Shown: positions 18,772-27,784, counted from the first letter of the stretch. The stretch: DNA of 35,804 bases from an uncultured Duganella sp. (GCA_946482635.1 CAMLSG010000023.1:1-35804); one strand, 5' to 3'. Notes: a model not told the origin generated them from the letters alone. Translations and numbers: made by a program.

Positions 18772-18800
18772 ACGCTTCGCCCCTGCTGGACTCATCGATA

Positions 18801-21125
18801 ATGGCAACATCACCCCAAAAGCCAAGCGAGATCCTCATGCAAGCACAACTGCCGCCAACCTCCGACGCCGTCGCCAGCGACCGTGCTGAGCATGAGAAAG
18901 CCGAACTGAAAGCGATCACCGAAGCCATCGCCCGCGTCGAAGCGGAAGCGAAGGCCCAGTGCGCCGCCGAATCGCGCGCCGTGGCCGAAGCCCGCGCCCG
19001 CGCCCTGGCTGAAGACCGCGCCGCCCTCGAATCCGCCGCCGCCGCCGCTGCGGTGCAGAACGCCGAAGCCGCCGAAGAAGCCATCAAAGTCAACAAGGAG
19101 CGCCTGGAAACCCTGCGCGCCGCCGCTTCCGCCAGCGTGGCTCGCCTGGAAGCCGTCAAGCAGGAAACCGCTGAATTGCGCGCCCGCGTCGATGCCGACA
19201 TCCAGGTGCGCCTGGCCGCCGAACAGCGCGCCAGGGCGGAAGAGGAAAGCCGCCGCCGCGCCGCCGAGCAGGTGGCGGAAGAAGCCAAGCTGACCGAAAT
19301 GGCCAGCAAGGCCGCCGAAGAACTGGCCGCGCAAGCCGAACAGGCCCGCCTGCAAGCTGCCGAACGTGCCGCCGCCGTGCAGGCTGCACGCGACGAAGTG
19401 GTAGGCGTGGCTTCCGCCGACGCCCGCATTGCCGCCATCGCCCGTGAACGCGAGCGCCAGGCCCACGCCGCCCGCCTGACCGCCGAACAACTGGCCAACA
19501 CCGAAGCTGAAGCACTGGAAGCGACCCGCCAGCGCGAGCGCGCCGACCAGGTTGCGCTGGAAGCCGCCTTCAAGCGCGCCGCCGCCGAAGTGCGCGCGCT
19601 GGAAGAAGCCCGCGCCCTGGCCCACCTGGAGCAGGAGCGCGAACAGATCGCCTTGGCCAAGGCCGAATCCGACCGCAGCGCTGCCCAGTCGCTGCACCTG
19701 CGCCTGCAGACCGAAAAGGAAATTCGCGATGCGGCCCTGCACCGCGAACGTGTCGAAGCCATGGCAGCCGACGCCGCCCAGGCGCGCCGCGACGCCGACC
19801 TGCAGATCATCGCCGCCACCGAGCGCCGCGTGGAAACCGACCGCCAGCTGCACGCGATTGCCATGGCCCGCGTGGAAGCCGAGCAGCAAGCCGATTTCGA
19901 AACCCGCGCCCGCCTGGAGGCGGAAGCGGTAGCGCTGGAGCAGGCCAAGTTGCGCGAACAGGCCGAGCAGGCCGCCGCCGAGCAAGCCCGCATCGAAGCT
20001 GAGGAACACCAGCGCGCAGCCGCCATCGCCGCCGAGCGCCAGCAACTGTCAGAGCGCTCCGTGATCGTGGCCGCAGAACAGGCTTCGGCCGAAAAGATCG
20101 AACGCGAAGCGGTGGCTGCCCAACTGGCTGCCGCTGAAGAGGCCAATGCCCTGGCCCAGGAAAAAGCCGCTGCCGCCGTGCGCCTGGCCGATGCCGAGCG
20201 CGCCCGCGCCGAAGCGGAGCAGGCGGCACTGGACGCCATCAATGCCCGCTTGGCGGAAGCCCAGCGTGCACGCGCTGAAGCCGAACAGGCCGCACAAGCT
20301 GCCATGAACGACCGTATCGCTGCTGAAGAAGTAGCCACTGCGGCGGCCAAGGCGCGCGTCGATGCCGAACGTGCCGGCGCTGCCGAAGCGCGCCGCAAGG
20401 CTGCTGCCGATGCCCGCCTGCAGGTCGCGGCCGAACAGGAGGCGGCTGCCGTGCGTGCGATGGCCGAGCAGGTTGAATACGATGCGGCGAACAAGACCGC
20501 CGCTGCCGAAGCTGCCGCTGCCCAGGCGCGCCTGGCTGGTGAGCTGGTCAAGGCGCAGGCCGAGCGTACCAAAGCAGAGCAGGCCCGCGTTGCGGCGGAA
20601 GAGTCGCTGCTCAAGTCCGAACTGGAATTCGTGGCCAAGGAACGTGAAACGCTGGCGCTGATCGATCAGAAGCTGGTGCAGCAGCGCGCGGCCAATGCCG
20701 CCGAAGTGCGCGCCGCCAAGGCGATCGAGGTGCGCGTGGAGCTGGAGAAGAAGGCCGCGGCTGCCGCCAAGTCTCGGGCGGATGCGGAGGAACAACTGTT
20801 GGAAGTTGCACGCCAGCGCGAGGCGGCCGAACAGGCGGCCAATGAGGCGGAATGGGCCAAGCTGGCGGAGCAGAAGACGCTGGTCGATACCGTTCATGCG
20901 CATGCCGAGTTGCAGCGCCGTGTGACCGCAACGACTGCGGCGATGGTGGAGTCGAAGAAGAAGCTGCTGGAGCAGGAGGCACGACGCCAGCATGCGGCGC
21001 AGAATATGCTGAGTGCGATGGAGGATAAGGCGGCGCATCCGGCCGACGAGCATTCGGAGACCATGGCGCGCGATGTGATTGGGCGCTTGAAGGAAACTGC
21101 AGGTTCTGTGTGGCGCGGCCGTTAA
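18801..21125 (+). CDS. Long Ala/Glu/Arg-rich coiled-coil protein of unknown function
   Basis: A 774-residue protein with no recognised domain, signal peptide or membrane segment. Nearly the whole length (about 30-740) is charged helix with strings like [19 protein letters not shown], a strong predictor of one continuous coiled coil, which could be tens of nanometres long. Short Ala/Glu/Arg heptad-like units recur without an exact repeat. The C-terminus ([14 protein letters not shown]) is less regular and may be the binding end. The start is uncertain: ATG at 18801 or 18837, neither with a strong ribosome binding site. It is a single gene between a hairpin and a palindrome cluster. A cytoskeletal, scaffold or TolA-like spacer role is possible but unproven. 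The strong codon bias creates long false ORFs on the other strand. Confidence 0.8.
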   Translation: MATSPQKPSEILMQAQLPPTSDAVASDRAEHEKAELKAITEAIARVEAEAKAQCAAESRAVAEARARALAEDRAALESAAAAAAVQNAEAAEEAIKVNKERLETLRAAASASVARLEAVKQETAELRARVDADIQVRLAAEQRARAEEESRRRAAEQVAEEAKLTEMASKAAEELAAQAEQARLQAAERAAAVQAARDEVVGVASADARIAAIARERERQAHAARLTAEQLANTEAEALEATRQRERADQVALEAAFKRAAAEVRALEEARALAHLEQEREQIALAKAESDRSAAQSLHLRLQTEKEIRDAALHRERVEAMAADAAQARRDADLQIIAATERRVETDRQLHAIAMARVEAEQQADFETRARLEAEAVALEQAKLREQAEQAAAEQARIEAEEHQRAAAIAAERQQLSERSVIVAAEQASAEKIEREAVAAQLAAAEEANALAQEKAAAAVRLADAERARAEAEQAALDAINARLAEAQRARAEAEQAAQAAMNDRIAAEEVATAAAKARVDAERAGAAEARRKAAADARLQVAAEQEAAAVRAMAEQVEYDAANKTAAAEAAAAQARLAGELVKAQAERTKAEQARVAAEESLLKSELEFVAKERETLALIDQKLVQQRAANAAEVRAAKAIEVRVELEKKAAAAAKSRADAEEQLLEVARQREAAEQAANEAEWAKLAEQKTLVDTVHAHAELQRRVTATTAAMVESKKKLLEQEARRQHAAQNMLSAMEDKAAHPADEHSETMARDVIGRLKETAGSVWRGR

Positions 21126-21250
21126 AACCGGTAAACCTGGGTCAGACCCAAGGGTCTGACCCAGTCTGATCATCGGCCAACTGGGACGTACCGGCAAACT
21201 ATGCGCTGGCGGGTCTGACCCTTGGGTCAGACCCAGATTCTCCGGTTTAA
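21122..21250. repeat. Nested palindrome cluster between convergent genes
   Basis: Two hairpins stand 46 bp apart: arms 21137-21149 and 21152-21164 (13 perfect pairs, AA loop) and arms 21211-21221 and 21224-21234 (11 pairs, TT loop). Each arm contains GGGTCAGACCC or its complement, itself a palindrome around one base. The pair is framed by AAACCGG (21125-21131) and CCGGTTT (21242-21248), which overlap the stop codons of both flanking genes. It probably ends both convergent transcripts and may be a member of a genome-wide repeat family. Confidence 0.7.
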
Positions 21251-21609
21251 GGCTGAACGTTCACCGACTCTACAAAATACTGCGTATCGCCAAAGCAAGA
21301 AGTCGGCACTCCCTTATGCTGCGCATAATGCAGCACCACCCGCTTGCCCGCCGCCGCCGCGATCTGCGAGGCCACAGCATCATCGCGCACGGTAAACTCG
21401 AACTTCTCCGGAATCGCCCCCGGCATCGAGGTCAGCAGAATCTCCCCCTCCCAGGTCTTGCAAATCCAGCCGCGTTTGGAAAACTTCTGCAAATACCCGG
21501 CGCGTTCGCCTTCCGAATACGAATAGCTCAACGCCACCCACACATACGCCGCAAACAGCAGCGCCACGGCGGCCAGCAGGCCGCCAACAATCACCAGCAC
21601 ACGACCCAT
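21247..21609 (-). CDS. Small membrane-anchored protein of unknown function
   Basis: A 120-residue protein with one N-terminal hydrophobic helix (about 4-26, VLVIVGGLLAAVALLFAAYV) and a soluble domain expected outside the membrane. The domain holds two Cys (in RGWICKTW and PTSCFGD) that could form a disulfide, and a LHYAQHKGVPTSCFG segment. Family not identified. Its ATG overlaps the DUF475 stop codon (TAATG), with AGGAG a few bases upstream, so the two are translationally coupled and probably act together. Confidence 0.85.
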   Translation of the reverse strand: MGRVLVIVGGLLAAVALLFAAYVWVALSYSYSEGERAGYLQKFSKRGWICKTWEGEILLTSMPGAIPEKFEFTVRDDAVASQIAAAAGKRVVLHYAQHKGVPTSCFGDTQYFVESVNVQP

Positions 21610-22640
21610 TAAGACTCCTGAGGATGTAATTTCTTATATTTGAGGGAAGACCACAGCGAGACAGCAATAAACGCCACCCCGGACAGGCCGGTGAACCACT
21701 CCGGAATGTGATACTTCACGCTGGCGAACATGATCAGGGCCAGGATGCCGATCGCGTAATGCGCGCCGTGCTCGAGGTAAATGAACTCGTCCAGCGTGCC
21801 CTTGTGCACCAGGTACACGGTCAGCGAACGTACATACATCGCGCCAATGGCCAGGCCCAGCATGATGATCACTACATCGCTGGTGATGGCAAAGGCGCCG
21901 ATCACGCCGTCGAAGGAGAACGAAGCATCCAGTACTTCCAGGTAGAGGAAGCCGCCGATCGAGCCGCCGGCCACTGCCTTGCCCACTTCGCCATGGCCTT
22001 CCTCCTCCAGCAGGCTGCTGATCCAGCCCACGCCCACGTAAATCGCGGTACCGATCACGCCCGAATACAGCACGGTATAGCGCTTGGCCTCCGGCACCAT
22101 CTGCACGCACAGCACCACGGCGACCAGGGTCAGCAGCACGGCCAGGCTCTCGGTGCCGTATTTGCCTACTTTTTCCTCAAACCAGTGAATCCAGTGCACG
22201 TCCTTTTCTTCGTCGAACAGGAAGTTCAGGAAAACCAGCAGCAGGAAGGCGCCGCCGAAGGCTGCCACTTCCTCATGCACGCCCAGCAGGTGGCGCGAGT
22301 ATTCTTCCGGCGTCTTGAGCGCCATATCCCACACCGAGATCATGTCCAGCCCGGTCGCCGCCGCCACGATGGCCAGCGGGAAAATCAGCCGCATGCCGAA
22401 CACGGCCACCAGGATACCGACCGTCAGGAACAGCTTCTGCCAGAACGCGTTCCAGTTCTTGAGGACGGAGGCATTCACCACCGCGTTATCAAAGGAGAGG
22501 GAGACTTCCATCACCCCCAAAACACCGGTAATCCACAGTGCCGTAATCGCGGCGGACATGCCGCCATGGTTATAGCCCCACCAGCCGGCCAGCCCCATCA
22601 AAACGATGGTGACAATAATCGAAATCCTGAAATGCTTCAT
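21609..22640 (-). CDS. DUF475 family integral membrane protein (TerC-related)
   Basis: A 343-residue protein with about eight or nine hydrophobic helices. Two acidic membrane motifs mark the family: MEVSLSFDNAVVNASVL with Glu45 and Asp51, and DASFSFDGVIGAFAIT starting at Asp238. The same pattern occurs in TerC/Alx proteins, which are linked to tellurite resistance and to manganese or calcium handling; DUF475 members are often annotated next to tellurium genes. The substrate here is unknown. It is divergent from the DUF212 gene, and the small anchored protein follows with overlapping stop and start. Confidence 0.9.
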   Translation of the reverse strand: MKHFRISIIVTIVLMGLAGWWGYNHGGMSAAITALWITGVLGVMEVSLSFDNAVVNASVLKNWNAFWQKLFLTVGILVAVFGMRLIFPLAIVAAATGLDMISVWDMALKTPEEYSRHLLGVHEEVAAFGGAFLLLVFLNFLFDEEKDVHWIHWFEEKVGKYGTESLAVLLTLVAVVLCVQMVPEAKRYTVLYSGVIGTAIYVGVGWISSLLEEEGHGEVGKAVAGGSIGGFLYLEVLDASFSFDGVIGAFAITSDVVIIMLGLAIGAMYVRSLTVYLVHKGTLDEFIYLEHGAHYAIGILALIMFASVKYHIPEWFTGLSGVAFIAVSLWSSLKYKKLHPQES

Positions 22641-22674
22641 TTTTGCTTGCTATTAATATTGTTGGTGCGCCGAT

Positions 22675-22680
22675 TATAAT
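22675..22680 (+). promoter_or_regulatory. TATAAT box between the DUF475 and DUF212 genes
   Basis: ATTATAAT is its own complement, so it offers a -10 hexamer in both directions: 27 bp before the DUF212 ATG on the plus strand and 32 bp before the DUF475 ATG on the minus strand. No good -35 is seen on either side. Confidence 0.35.
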
Positions 22681-22707
22681 GGGGGATTGCCCCTTAGGAC
22701 GCTATAA

Positions 22708-23130
22708 ATGGATCTCGCTTACCTGCTGACGCCTGTTTTGACCTGGATTACTGTCGGTCCGATCAAATTCCTGATTAACAGTATCAAAGCCCGCAAATGG
22801 GCATTCAACCTGGTTGGAAATGGCGGTTTCCCATCCAACCACAGTGCCGTGGTGTCCAGCATGGCCACCCTGATCGCCTTGCGCGAGGGCATCGGGCATC
22901 CAGCCTTTGGCGTGGCGGTCGCGCTGTGCTTCATCGTGATCATTGACGCCAACAGCCTGCGCCAGCACGTCGGCCGCCAGGCTGCTGCCATCAACCGCCT
23001 GGCCAAGGATGCCACCGACCATAAATGGCTACGCGAACGGATGGGCCATACCGTGGCCGAAATCACCGGCGGCCTGGCCACCGGCATCGCCATGGGGCAC
23101 ATTGTTTTCGCCCTGTTCCCGCGCGTTTAA
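22708..23130 (+). CDS. DUF212 / divergent PAP2 family membrane protein
   Basis: A 140-residue membrane protein of the acid phosphatase / vanadium haloperoxidase-related DUF212 family. The motif GGFPSNHSAVVSS (39-51) and the later RMGHTVAEITGG, with a His expected at the active site, correspond to phosphatase motifs of the PAP2 superfamily, while DANSLRQHVGRQAAAIN is typical of DUF212. About four hydrophobic segments are visible. It probably acts on a lipid-linked or membrane phosphate; the substrate is unknown. AGGAC lies about 10 bases upstream of the ATG. A perfect 26-bp palindrome follows 17 bp after its stop. Confidence 0.9.
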   Translation: MDLAYLLTPVLTWITVGPIKFLINSIKARKWAFNLVGNGGFPSNHSAVVSSMATLIALREGIGHPAFGVAVALCFIVIIDANSLRQHVGRQAAAINRLAKDATDHKWLRERMGHTVAEITGGLATGIAMGHIVFALFPRV

Positions 23131-23147
23131 TCCCTCCAAATACCCCT

Positions 23148-23173
23148 GGATTGCTACATTAATGTAGCAATCC
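23148..23173. repeat. Perfect 26-bp palindrome ahead of the RND operon
   Basis: GGATTGCTACATT is followed at once by its exact reverse complement, with core TACATTAATGTA. A TTTCTTG tail follows, so it could serve as terminator for the DUF212 gene; equally its symmetry is that of a dimeric-repressor operator, such as the TetR type common at efflux operons. No TetR gene is in the window. Confidence 0.6.
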
Positions 23174-23179
23174 TTTCTT

Positions 23180-23251
23180 GCAGTTCAGCCACCGTTTTTG
23201 CGGTTCATCCGCGAATCCTGCAGTCCAGCCCTAAAAACCCGCAGTCTGGCC
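23180..23251 (+). promoter_or_regulatory. Four 11-bp direct repeats at 20-21 bp spacing
   Basis: GCAGTTCAGCC (23180), GCGGTTCATCC (23200), GCAGTCCAGCC (23220) and GCAGTCTGGCC (23241) are direct repeats on the same face of the helix, ending 9 bp before the -35 box of the RND promoter. The layout suggests an array of activator or repressor sites. Confidence 0.65.
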
Positions 23252-23260
23252 CGCGGTGAA

Positions 23261-23289
23261 TTGACACTCTCCCTCTGTAAAAGGATACT
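23261..23289 (+). promoter_or_regulatory. Sigma-70 promoter of the RND efflux operon
   Basis: A perfect -35 TTGACA (23261-23266), a 17-bp spacer and -10 GATACT (23284-23289). It predicts a leader of about 60 nt before the adaptor ATG at 23356. Confidence 0.7.
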
Positions 23290-23355
23290 TTTGCACGCTG
23301 CAGAAGTATGCATTCCATATTCAAAAATAAGCCGTCCACCAAACTGGAGATTCAC

Positions 23356-24540
23356 ATGTTGCGTAAAACCCTATTAGCTCTCGCCGTTGCATCCGCGCTG
23401 GTCGCTTGCGGCAAGTCCGACAAGGCGCCTGAAGCCGGCAAGGCCAGCGCCTCGGCGACTGCCGACGCGAAAGGCAAGGGCGATGACAAGAAGCTTGCAA
23501 CGCTGCAGGTTGCATCTGAAGATCTGGTGACGGTGGAAAGCAATGCCCTGTCGTCCGGCCCGGTGATCACCGGCTCCATCCAGCCTGAGCGCAAGGCTGA
23601 CCTGCGCGCCGAAGTCGGCGCCGTCGTCATGCAAGTGCTGAAGGAGAACGGCGAAGCGGTCAAGAAAGGCGACCTGCTGGTGCGCCTGGACGATACTTCC
23701 CTGCGCGATGCGCTGAATTCGGCTCAGGAAGCAGTGCGCGCCTCGACCCAGTCTCTGGACCAGGCCGAACGCGTCCTGCAGCGCCAGAAAACCCTGAAAG
23801 CGTCCGGCATGGTCTCTTCGCAGGTGCTGGAAGACGCCGAAGTACGCCGCAATAACGCCCAGTCCGACCTGTCGGCTGCCAAGGCCCGCCTGGTGGCCGC
23901 CAACCAGCAGCTGACCCGCACCCTGGTGCGCGCGCCGTTCGACGGCATCGTCTCCGAGCGCAAGGTCTCGGCCGGCGACACCGCGCAGATCGGCAAGGAA
24001 CTGGTGAAAGTGGTCGACCCGGCCTCGATGCGCTTTGAAGGCCGCGTCTCCGCCGACTCGGTGGGCGTGGTCAAGGCAGGGCAGGGCGTGGTGTTTGCCA
24101 TCAACGGCTACCAGGGCCAGAACTTCCTGGGCAAGGTCAAGCGCGTTGACCCGGCCGCCAACCCGGTCACCCGCCAGGTGGAAGTGCTGGTCGATTTCGC
24201 CGACAAGAACCTGCCGCGCGTAGCCGGCCTGTTCGCCGAAGGCCGCATCGAAGCGGAAACCACCTCGGCCCTGATGGTGCCGGAATCGGCCCTGGTCAAG
24301 CAAGGCGACACCACCTACGTCTGGAAGATCAAGGACAAGGCCCTGGCCAAAGCCACGCTGCAAATGGGTGCACGTGATGCGCGCAGCGGCAACTGGCAGG
24401 TGCAGTCGGGCCTGACCAAGGGCGATATCGTGATGCGCACGCCGGCCTCCGGCTTCCGCGATGGCCAGAAAGTCGACCTGCAGATGAACAAGGCGGTTGC
24501 ATCCGCTTCGGTGCCGGCCAATGCCGTCAAGGGCAATTAA
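23356..24540 (+). CDS. RND efflux periplasmic adaptor lipoprotein (membrane fusion protein)
   Basis: A 394-residue adaptor bridging the inner-membrane pump and an outer-membrane channel. The ATG at 23356, 6 bases after GGAGA, gives a lipoprotein signal with lipobox LVAC and Cys18 as the lipidated residue; an in-frame start at 23308 would bury it. After a Lys/Ala-rich linker comes a barrel-sandwich half (KADLRAEVGAVVMQVL), a coiled-coil hairpin (about 110-185) and the second half (TLVRAPFDGIVSERKV), as in HlyD/AcrA proteins. It is the first gene of a three-gene operon with two RND permeases. No TolC-like channel is encoded nearby, so it presumably uses one from elsewhere. Confidence 0.94.
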   Translation: MLRKTLLALAVASALVACGKSDKAPEAGKASASATADAKGKGDDKKLATLQVASEDLVTVESNALSSGPVITGSIQPERKADLRAEVGAVVMQVLKENGEAVKKGDLLVRLDDTSLRDALNSAQEAVRASTQSLDQAERVLQRQKTLKASGMVSSQVLEDAEVRRNNAQSDLSAAKARLVAANQQLTRTLVRAPFDGIVSERKVSAGDTAQIGKELVKVVDPASMRFEGRVSADSVGVVKAGQGVVFAINGYQGQNFLGKVKRVDPAANPVTRQVEVLVDFADKNLPRVAGLFAEGRIEAETTSALMVPESALVKQGDTTYVWKIKDKALAKATLQMGARDARSGNWQVQSGLTKGDIVMRTPASGFRDGQKVDLQMNKAVASASVPANAVKGN

Positions 24541-24571
24541 AGCAATCCAGGGTAACCGGGGAAACTAAGTC

Positions 24572-27500
24572 ATGTTCCTTTCCAATTTCAGTATCAAGCG
24601 CCCCGTCGCCATGATCGTCCTGATCGTGGCGATGATGGCCATGGGCCTGCTGGCCCTGTCCAAGCTGCGCGTCAACCAGAATCCCGACGTCGAGATTCCG
24701 CTGTTGATCGTCAACATTCCGTATCCTGGCGCTTCGCCGGAAACGGTTGAACGCGAGGTGGTCAACCGCCTCGAAAAATCGCTGCAGTCGATCGCCGGCG
24801 TGACCGACCTGTATTCGACCTCGCGCGAGGGCAGCGCCACCATCGAAATGCGCTTCACGTTCCAGAAGAACCTGATCGAAGCGTCCGACGAGGTGCGCAA
24901 CGCCATCGCCGCGGTGCGCTACAAGCTGCCGACCGAGATGCGCGAGCCGATGATCCAGCGTATCGACACCTCGGCCGACCCGATCATGCAGATGTCGCTG
25001 TCTTCCAAGACCCAGTCGCACGCCGTGCTGTCGCGCCTGGCCGAAGACAAGCTGGCCGACCGCTACCGCGCGCTGGACGGCGTGGCCGTGGTCAACGTCA
25101 ACGGCTCGCTGCGGCGCGAATTGTCGGTGCTGCTGCGGGCCGACAAGCTGCGCGAGTTCAACGTCTCGGTGGCCGAAGTGGCCAATGCGGTGCGCATGCA
25201 GAACACCAACGCCCCGGTGGGCAAGGTGCGCGGCGACCTGGAAGAAAAGGCGATCCGCCTGGTCGGCCGTATCGAGCGTCCGGATGAATTCAAGGACGTG
25301 GTGGTCAAGCGCAATGGCGACCAGCTGATCCGCCTGGGCCAAGTAGCGACCATCGAAGACGGCTTTGCCGAGATCAATAACGTCAGCCTGCGCTCCGGCA
25401 AGCCGAACGTGGGCCTGGCCGTGATCCGCGCGCGCGATGCCTCCACCGTGTCGGTGGCCAAGGCAGTGCGCAAGCTGACCGAAGAAATCAACAAGGAATT
25501 CAAGGAAGAAGGCAACGGCACTTCGCTGGAAGTGACGCGCGACGGCGGTGAAGACGCGCAGGATTCCCTGAACAACGTGATCGAGGCGCTGGTGTTCGGC
25601 GCCGTGCTGACCATCTTTGTGGTGTACGCCTTCCTGAACTCCTGGCGCTCCACCCTGATTACCGCGCTGTCGCTGCCAACCTCGGTGGTGGCGGCGTTCA
25701 TCGCGGTCTGGCTGTGCGGCTTCACGCTGAACTTCATGACCCTGCTCGGCCTGTCGCTGGCGATCGGCGTGCTGATCGATGACGCCATCGTGGTGCGTGA
25801 AAACATCGTGCGCCATATGCAGAATGGTTCCGACCGCCGCAAGGCTGCGCTGGAAGGCACGGCCGAAATCGGCCTGGCTGTGGCAGCTACCACCTTCTCC
25901 ATCATGGCAGTGTTCATCCCGGTCGCCTTCATGGGCGGCATGCCGGGCGAATGGTTCCGTCCATTCGCGCTGACCGTGACCTGCTCGGTGGCGGTGTCGC
26001 TGTTCATCTCCTTCACGCTGGACCCGATGCTGTCGGCTTACTGGGGCGATCCGCCTGACCACCACAGCGCGCCGAAGAAGGGCATCGGCAAGGTGCTGGA
26101 CAAGTTCAACCACTGGTTCGACCACCAGGCCGACCGTTACGGCAAGGTGATCGCCTGGGCGCTGCACCACCGCCGCTGGATGGCCGTGATTGCCGTGGCG
26201 ACCTTCGTTGGCGCGCTGGCGCTGCAGGGCACCATCGGCGGCTCCAGCTTCCTGCCGAAAGTGGACTTCGGCACCATCGCCATCGACGTGCGCACCCCGT
26301 CCTCGTCCAGCCTGGACTACACCAAGACCAAGATGGACAAGGCCGCGCAGATCGCCCACACCATTAAGGAAGTGAAGGCGACCAGCACCTACGTCAACCT
26401 GTCGGGCGGCCGTATCTGGGTCGACATCGGCAAGCGCAAGGAGCGCAAGCGCGATGCCACCGAGATCGGCATGGAACTGCGCCAGAAGCTGGCCGGCCTG
26501 GTGGGCGGCGAGTTCGTGGTGCTGGAAGACATCAACAACGGCGCCCGCAAGCCGGTGCAGATCGACTTCGTCGGCCCGGATTCGCGCAAGCTGATGGAGA
26601 TCACCAACCAGTACATGGAGAAGCTGCGCCAGGTCAAGGGTGCGGTCGACGTCGGCCTGTCCGAGCAGGATCCGAAGGACGAGCTGCAGATTGAACTGAA
26701 TCGCGGCCTGGCCAACTCGATGGGCATTTCGGCCGGCGATGCGGCGCAGTCGCTGCGCGTGGCCTTTGCCGGCATCGAAGTGGGCGACTGGGTCGACCCG
26801 ACCGGCGAAACCCGCGACGTGGCAGTGCGCCTGCATCCGGAAGACCGGGTCAGCCCTGACAATATCGAGCGCCTGCCGATCGCCGTCACCGGTACCAACC
26901 AGATGGTGCCGCTGGACCAGATCGCCAAGATCACCATGGGCAAGGGCCCGGCCACCATCCGCCACAAGAACGGCAAGCGCATGGTGTCGGTCTCGGCCAA
27001 CGTGGAAGGCCGCTCGAACGGCGAGGTGATTGAAGAAGCCCGCAAGCTGGCTGAGAAGATGGACTACCCGCCAGGCTTCGGCATGGACGTGGGCGGCTCC
27101 GGCAAGGACCAGAAGGAAGTGTTCGGCGCCATGGGCATTGCCCTGGTATCCGGCATCGGCCTGATGTACCTGGTGCTGGTGATGCAGTTCGGTTCCTTCA
27201 CGGCGCCGGGCGCGGTGATGCTTTCCTTGCCGCTGTCGCTGATCGGCGTGGTGGTTGGCCTGCTGCTGACCGGCGGCACGCTGAACCTGATGAGCTTTAT
27301 CGGGGTCATCATGCTGATGGGCCTGGTCGCCAAGAACGCCATCCTGCTGCTCGACGCGGCGCGCAAGCGTGAGGAAGAGGGCTATGGCCGCGAGGATGCG
27401 CTGATGTATGCGGGCCGCATGCGCTTGCGTCCGATCCTGATGACGACCTTCGCGCTGATCGCGGGCATGATGCCGGTGGCAATCGGCATGGGCGACGGCG

Positions 27501-27784
27501 GTGAGTTCTATCGCCCGATGGCGGTGGCCATTATCGGCGGCACCATCACCTCGACCCTGCTGACCCTGCTGGTCGTGCCGACCTTCTACGACAGCATCGA
27601 GATCACCCGCGACCGCATGGTGGCCAAGTTCAAGCGCCGCGACGAGCGCTGGAATACGGCCGTGGCCTTCGTGCTGACTTTCGTGGAAGCGATCCTGGCG
27701 CTGACCTTTGTGCGCCTGGTGTTCCGACTGGTGATGAAACTGGTTGGCCTGGTGACCGGCCGCCGCCAGCCATCGGCAGCGTAA
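24572..27784 (+). CDS. RND efflux permease, first of two tandem paralogues
   Basis: A 1070-residue proton-driven inner-membrane pump of the HAE/AcrB superfamily. It has the usual layout: helix 1 at residues 9-28, a large periplasmic loop, helices 2-6, a second periplasmic loop from about 560, and helices 8-12. Asp403-Asp404 in GVLIDDAIVVREN match the AcrB proton-relay pair, and Lys921 in GLVAKNAILLLD the relay lysine. It starts 31 bp after the adaptor. The downstream paralogue is nearly the same length and very similar, with two stretches identical at DNA level. Substrate class (drugs, metals, lipids) cannot be told from sequence alone. A hairpin terminator follows. Confidence 0.95.
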   Translation: MFLSNFSIKRPVAMIVLIVAMMAMGLLALSKLRVNQNPDVEIPLLIVNIPYPGASPETVEREVVNRLEKSLQSIAGVTDLYSTSREGSATIEMRFTFQKNLIEASDEVRNAIAAVRYKLPTEMREPMIQRIDTSADPIMQMSLSSKTQSHAVLSRLAEDKLADRYRALDGVAVVNVNGSLRRELSVLLRADKLREFNVSVAEVANAVRMQNTNAPVGKVRGDLEEKAIRLVGRIERPDEFKDVVVKRNGDQLIRLGQVATIEDGFAEINNVSLRSGKPNVGLAVIRARDASTVSVAKAVRKLTEEINKEFKEEGNGTSLEVTRDGGEDAQDSLNNVIEALVFGAVLTIFVVYAFLNSWRSTLITALSLPTSVVAAFIAVWLCGFTLNFMTLLGLSLAIGVLIDDAIVVRENIVRHMQNGSDRRKAALEGTAEIGLAVAATTFSIMAVFIPVAFMGGMPGEWFRPFALTVTCSVAVSLFISFTLDPMLSAYWGDPPDHHSAPKKGIGKVLDKFNHWFDHQADRYGKVIAWALHHRRWMAVIAVATFVGALALQGTIGGSSFLPKVDFGTIAIDVRTPSSSSLDYTKTKMDKAAQIAHTIKEVKATSTYVNLSGGRIWVDIGKRKERKRDATEIGMELRQKLAGLVGGEFVVLEDINNGARKPVQIDFVGPDSRKLMEITNQYMEKLRQVKGAVDVGLSEQDPKDELQIELNRGLANSMGISAGDAAQSLRVAFAGIEVGDWVDPTGETRDVAVRLHPEDRVSPDNIERLPIAVTGTNQMVPLDQIAKITMGKGPATIRHKNGKRMVSVSANVEGRSNGEVIEEARKLAEKMDYPPGFGMDVGGSGKDQKEVFGAMGIALVSGIGLMYLVLVMQFGSFTAPGAVMLSLPLSLIGVVVGLLLTGGTLNLMSFIGVIMLMGLVAKNAILLLDAARKREEEGYGREDALMYAGRMRLRPILMTTFALIAGMMPVAIGMGDGGEFYRPMAVAIIGGTITSTLLTLLVVPTFYDSIEITRDRMVAKFKRRDERWNTAVAFVLTFVEAILALTFVRLVFRLVMKLVGLVTGRRQPSAA

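Noticed and set aside
16994..20638. A minus-strand frame of more than 1200 codons running through srkA and the coiled-coil gene
   Set aside because: Only the last 230 codons (UPF0149) have family motifs. The rest is Ser/Ala/Arg-rich antisense of Ala/Glu codons (GCC, GAA), an expected artefact of a high-GC, biased gene.
23180..23251. CRISPR-like spaced repeats
   Set aside because: The units are only 11 bp with 9-10 bp between, imperfect and adjacent to a promoter. No cas genes are present. Regulatory sites fit better.
23308..23355. An earlier start for the RND adaptor
   Set aside because: It would add 16 residues before a well-formed lipoprotein signal peptide and lacks a ribosome binding site. 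The ATG at 23356 has GGAGA.
24527..26965. An antisense frame of about 800 codons across the first RND gene, and a similar one at 28577-31060
   Set aside because: Both are His/Gln/Arg-rich mirror images of the same conserved RND region. They have no domain, start signal or independent conservation.
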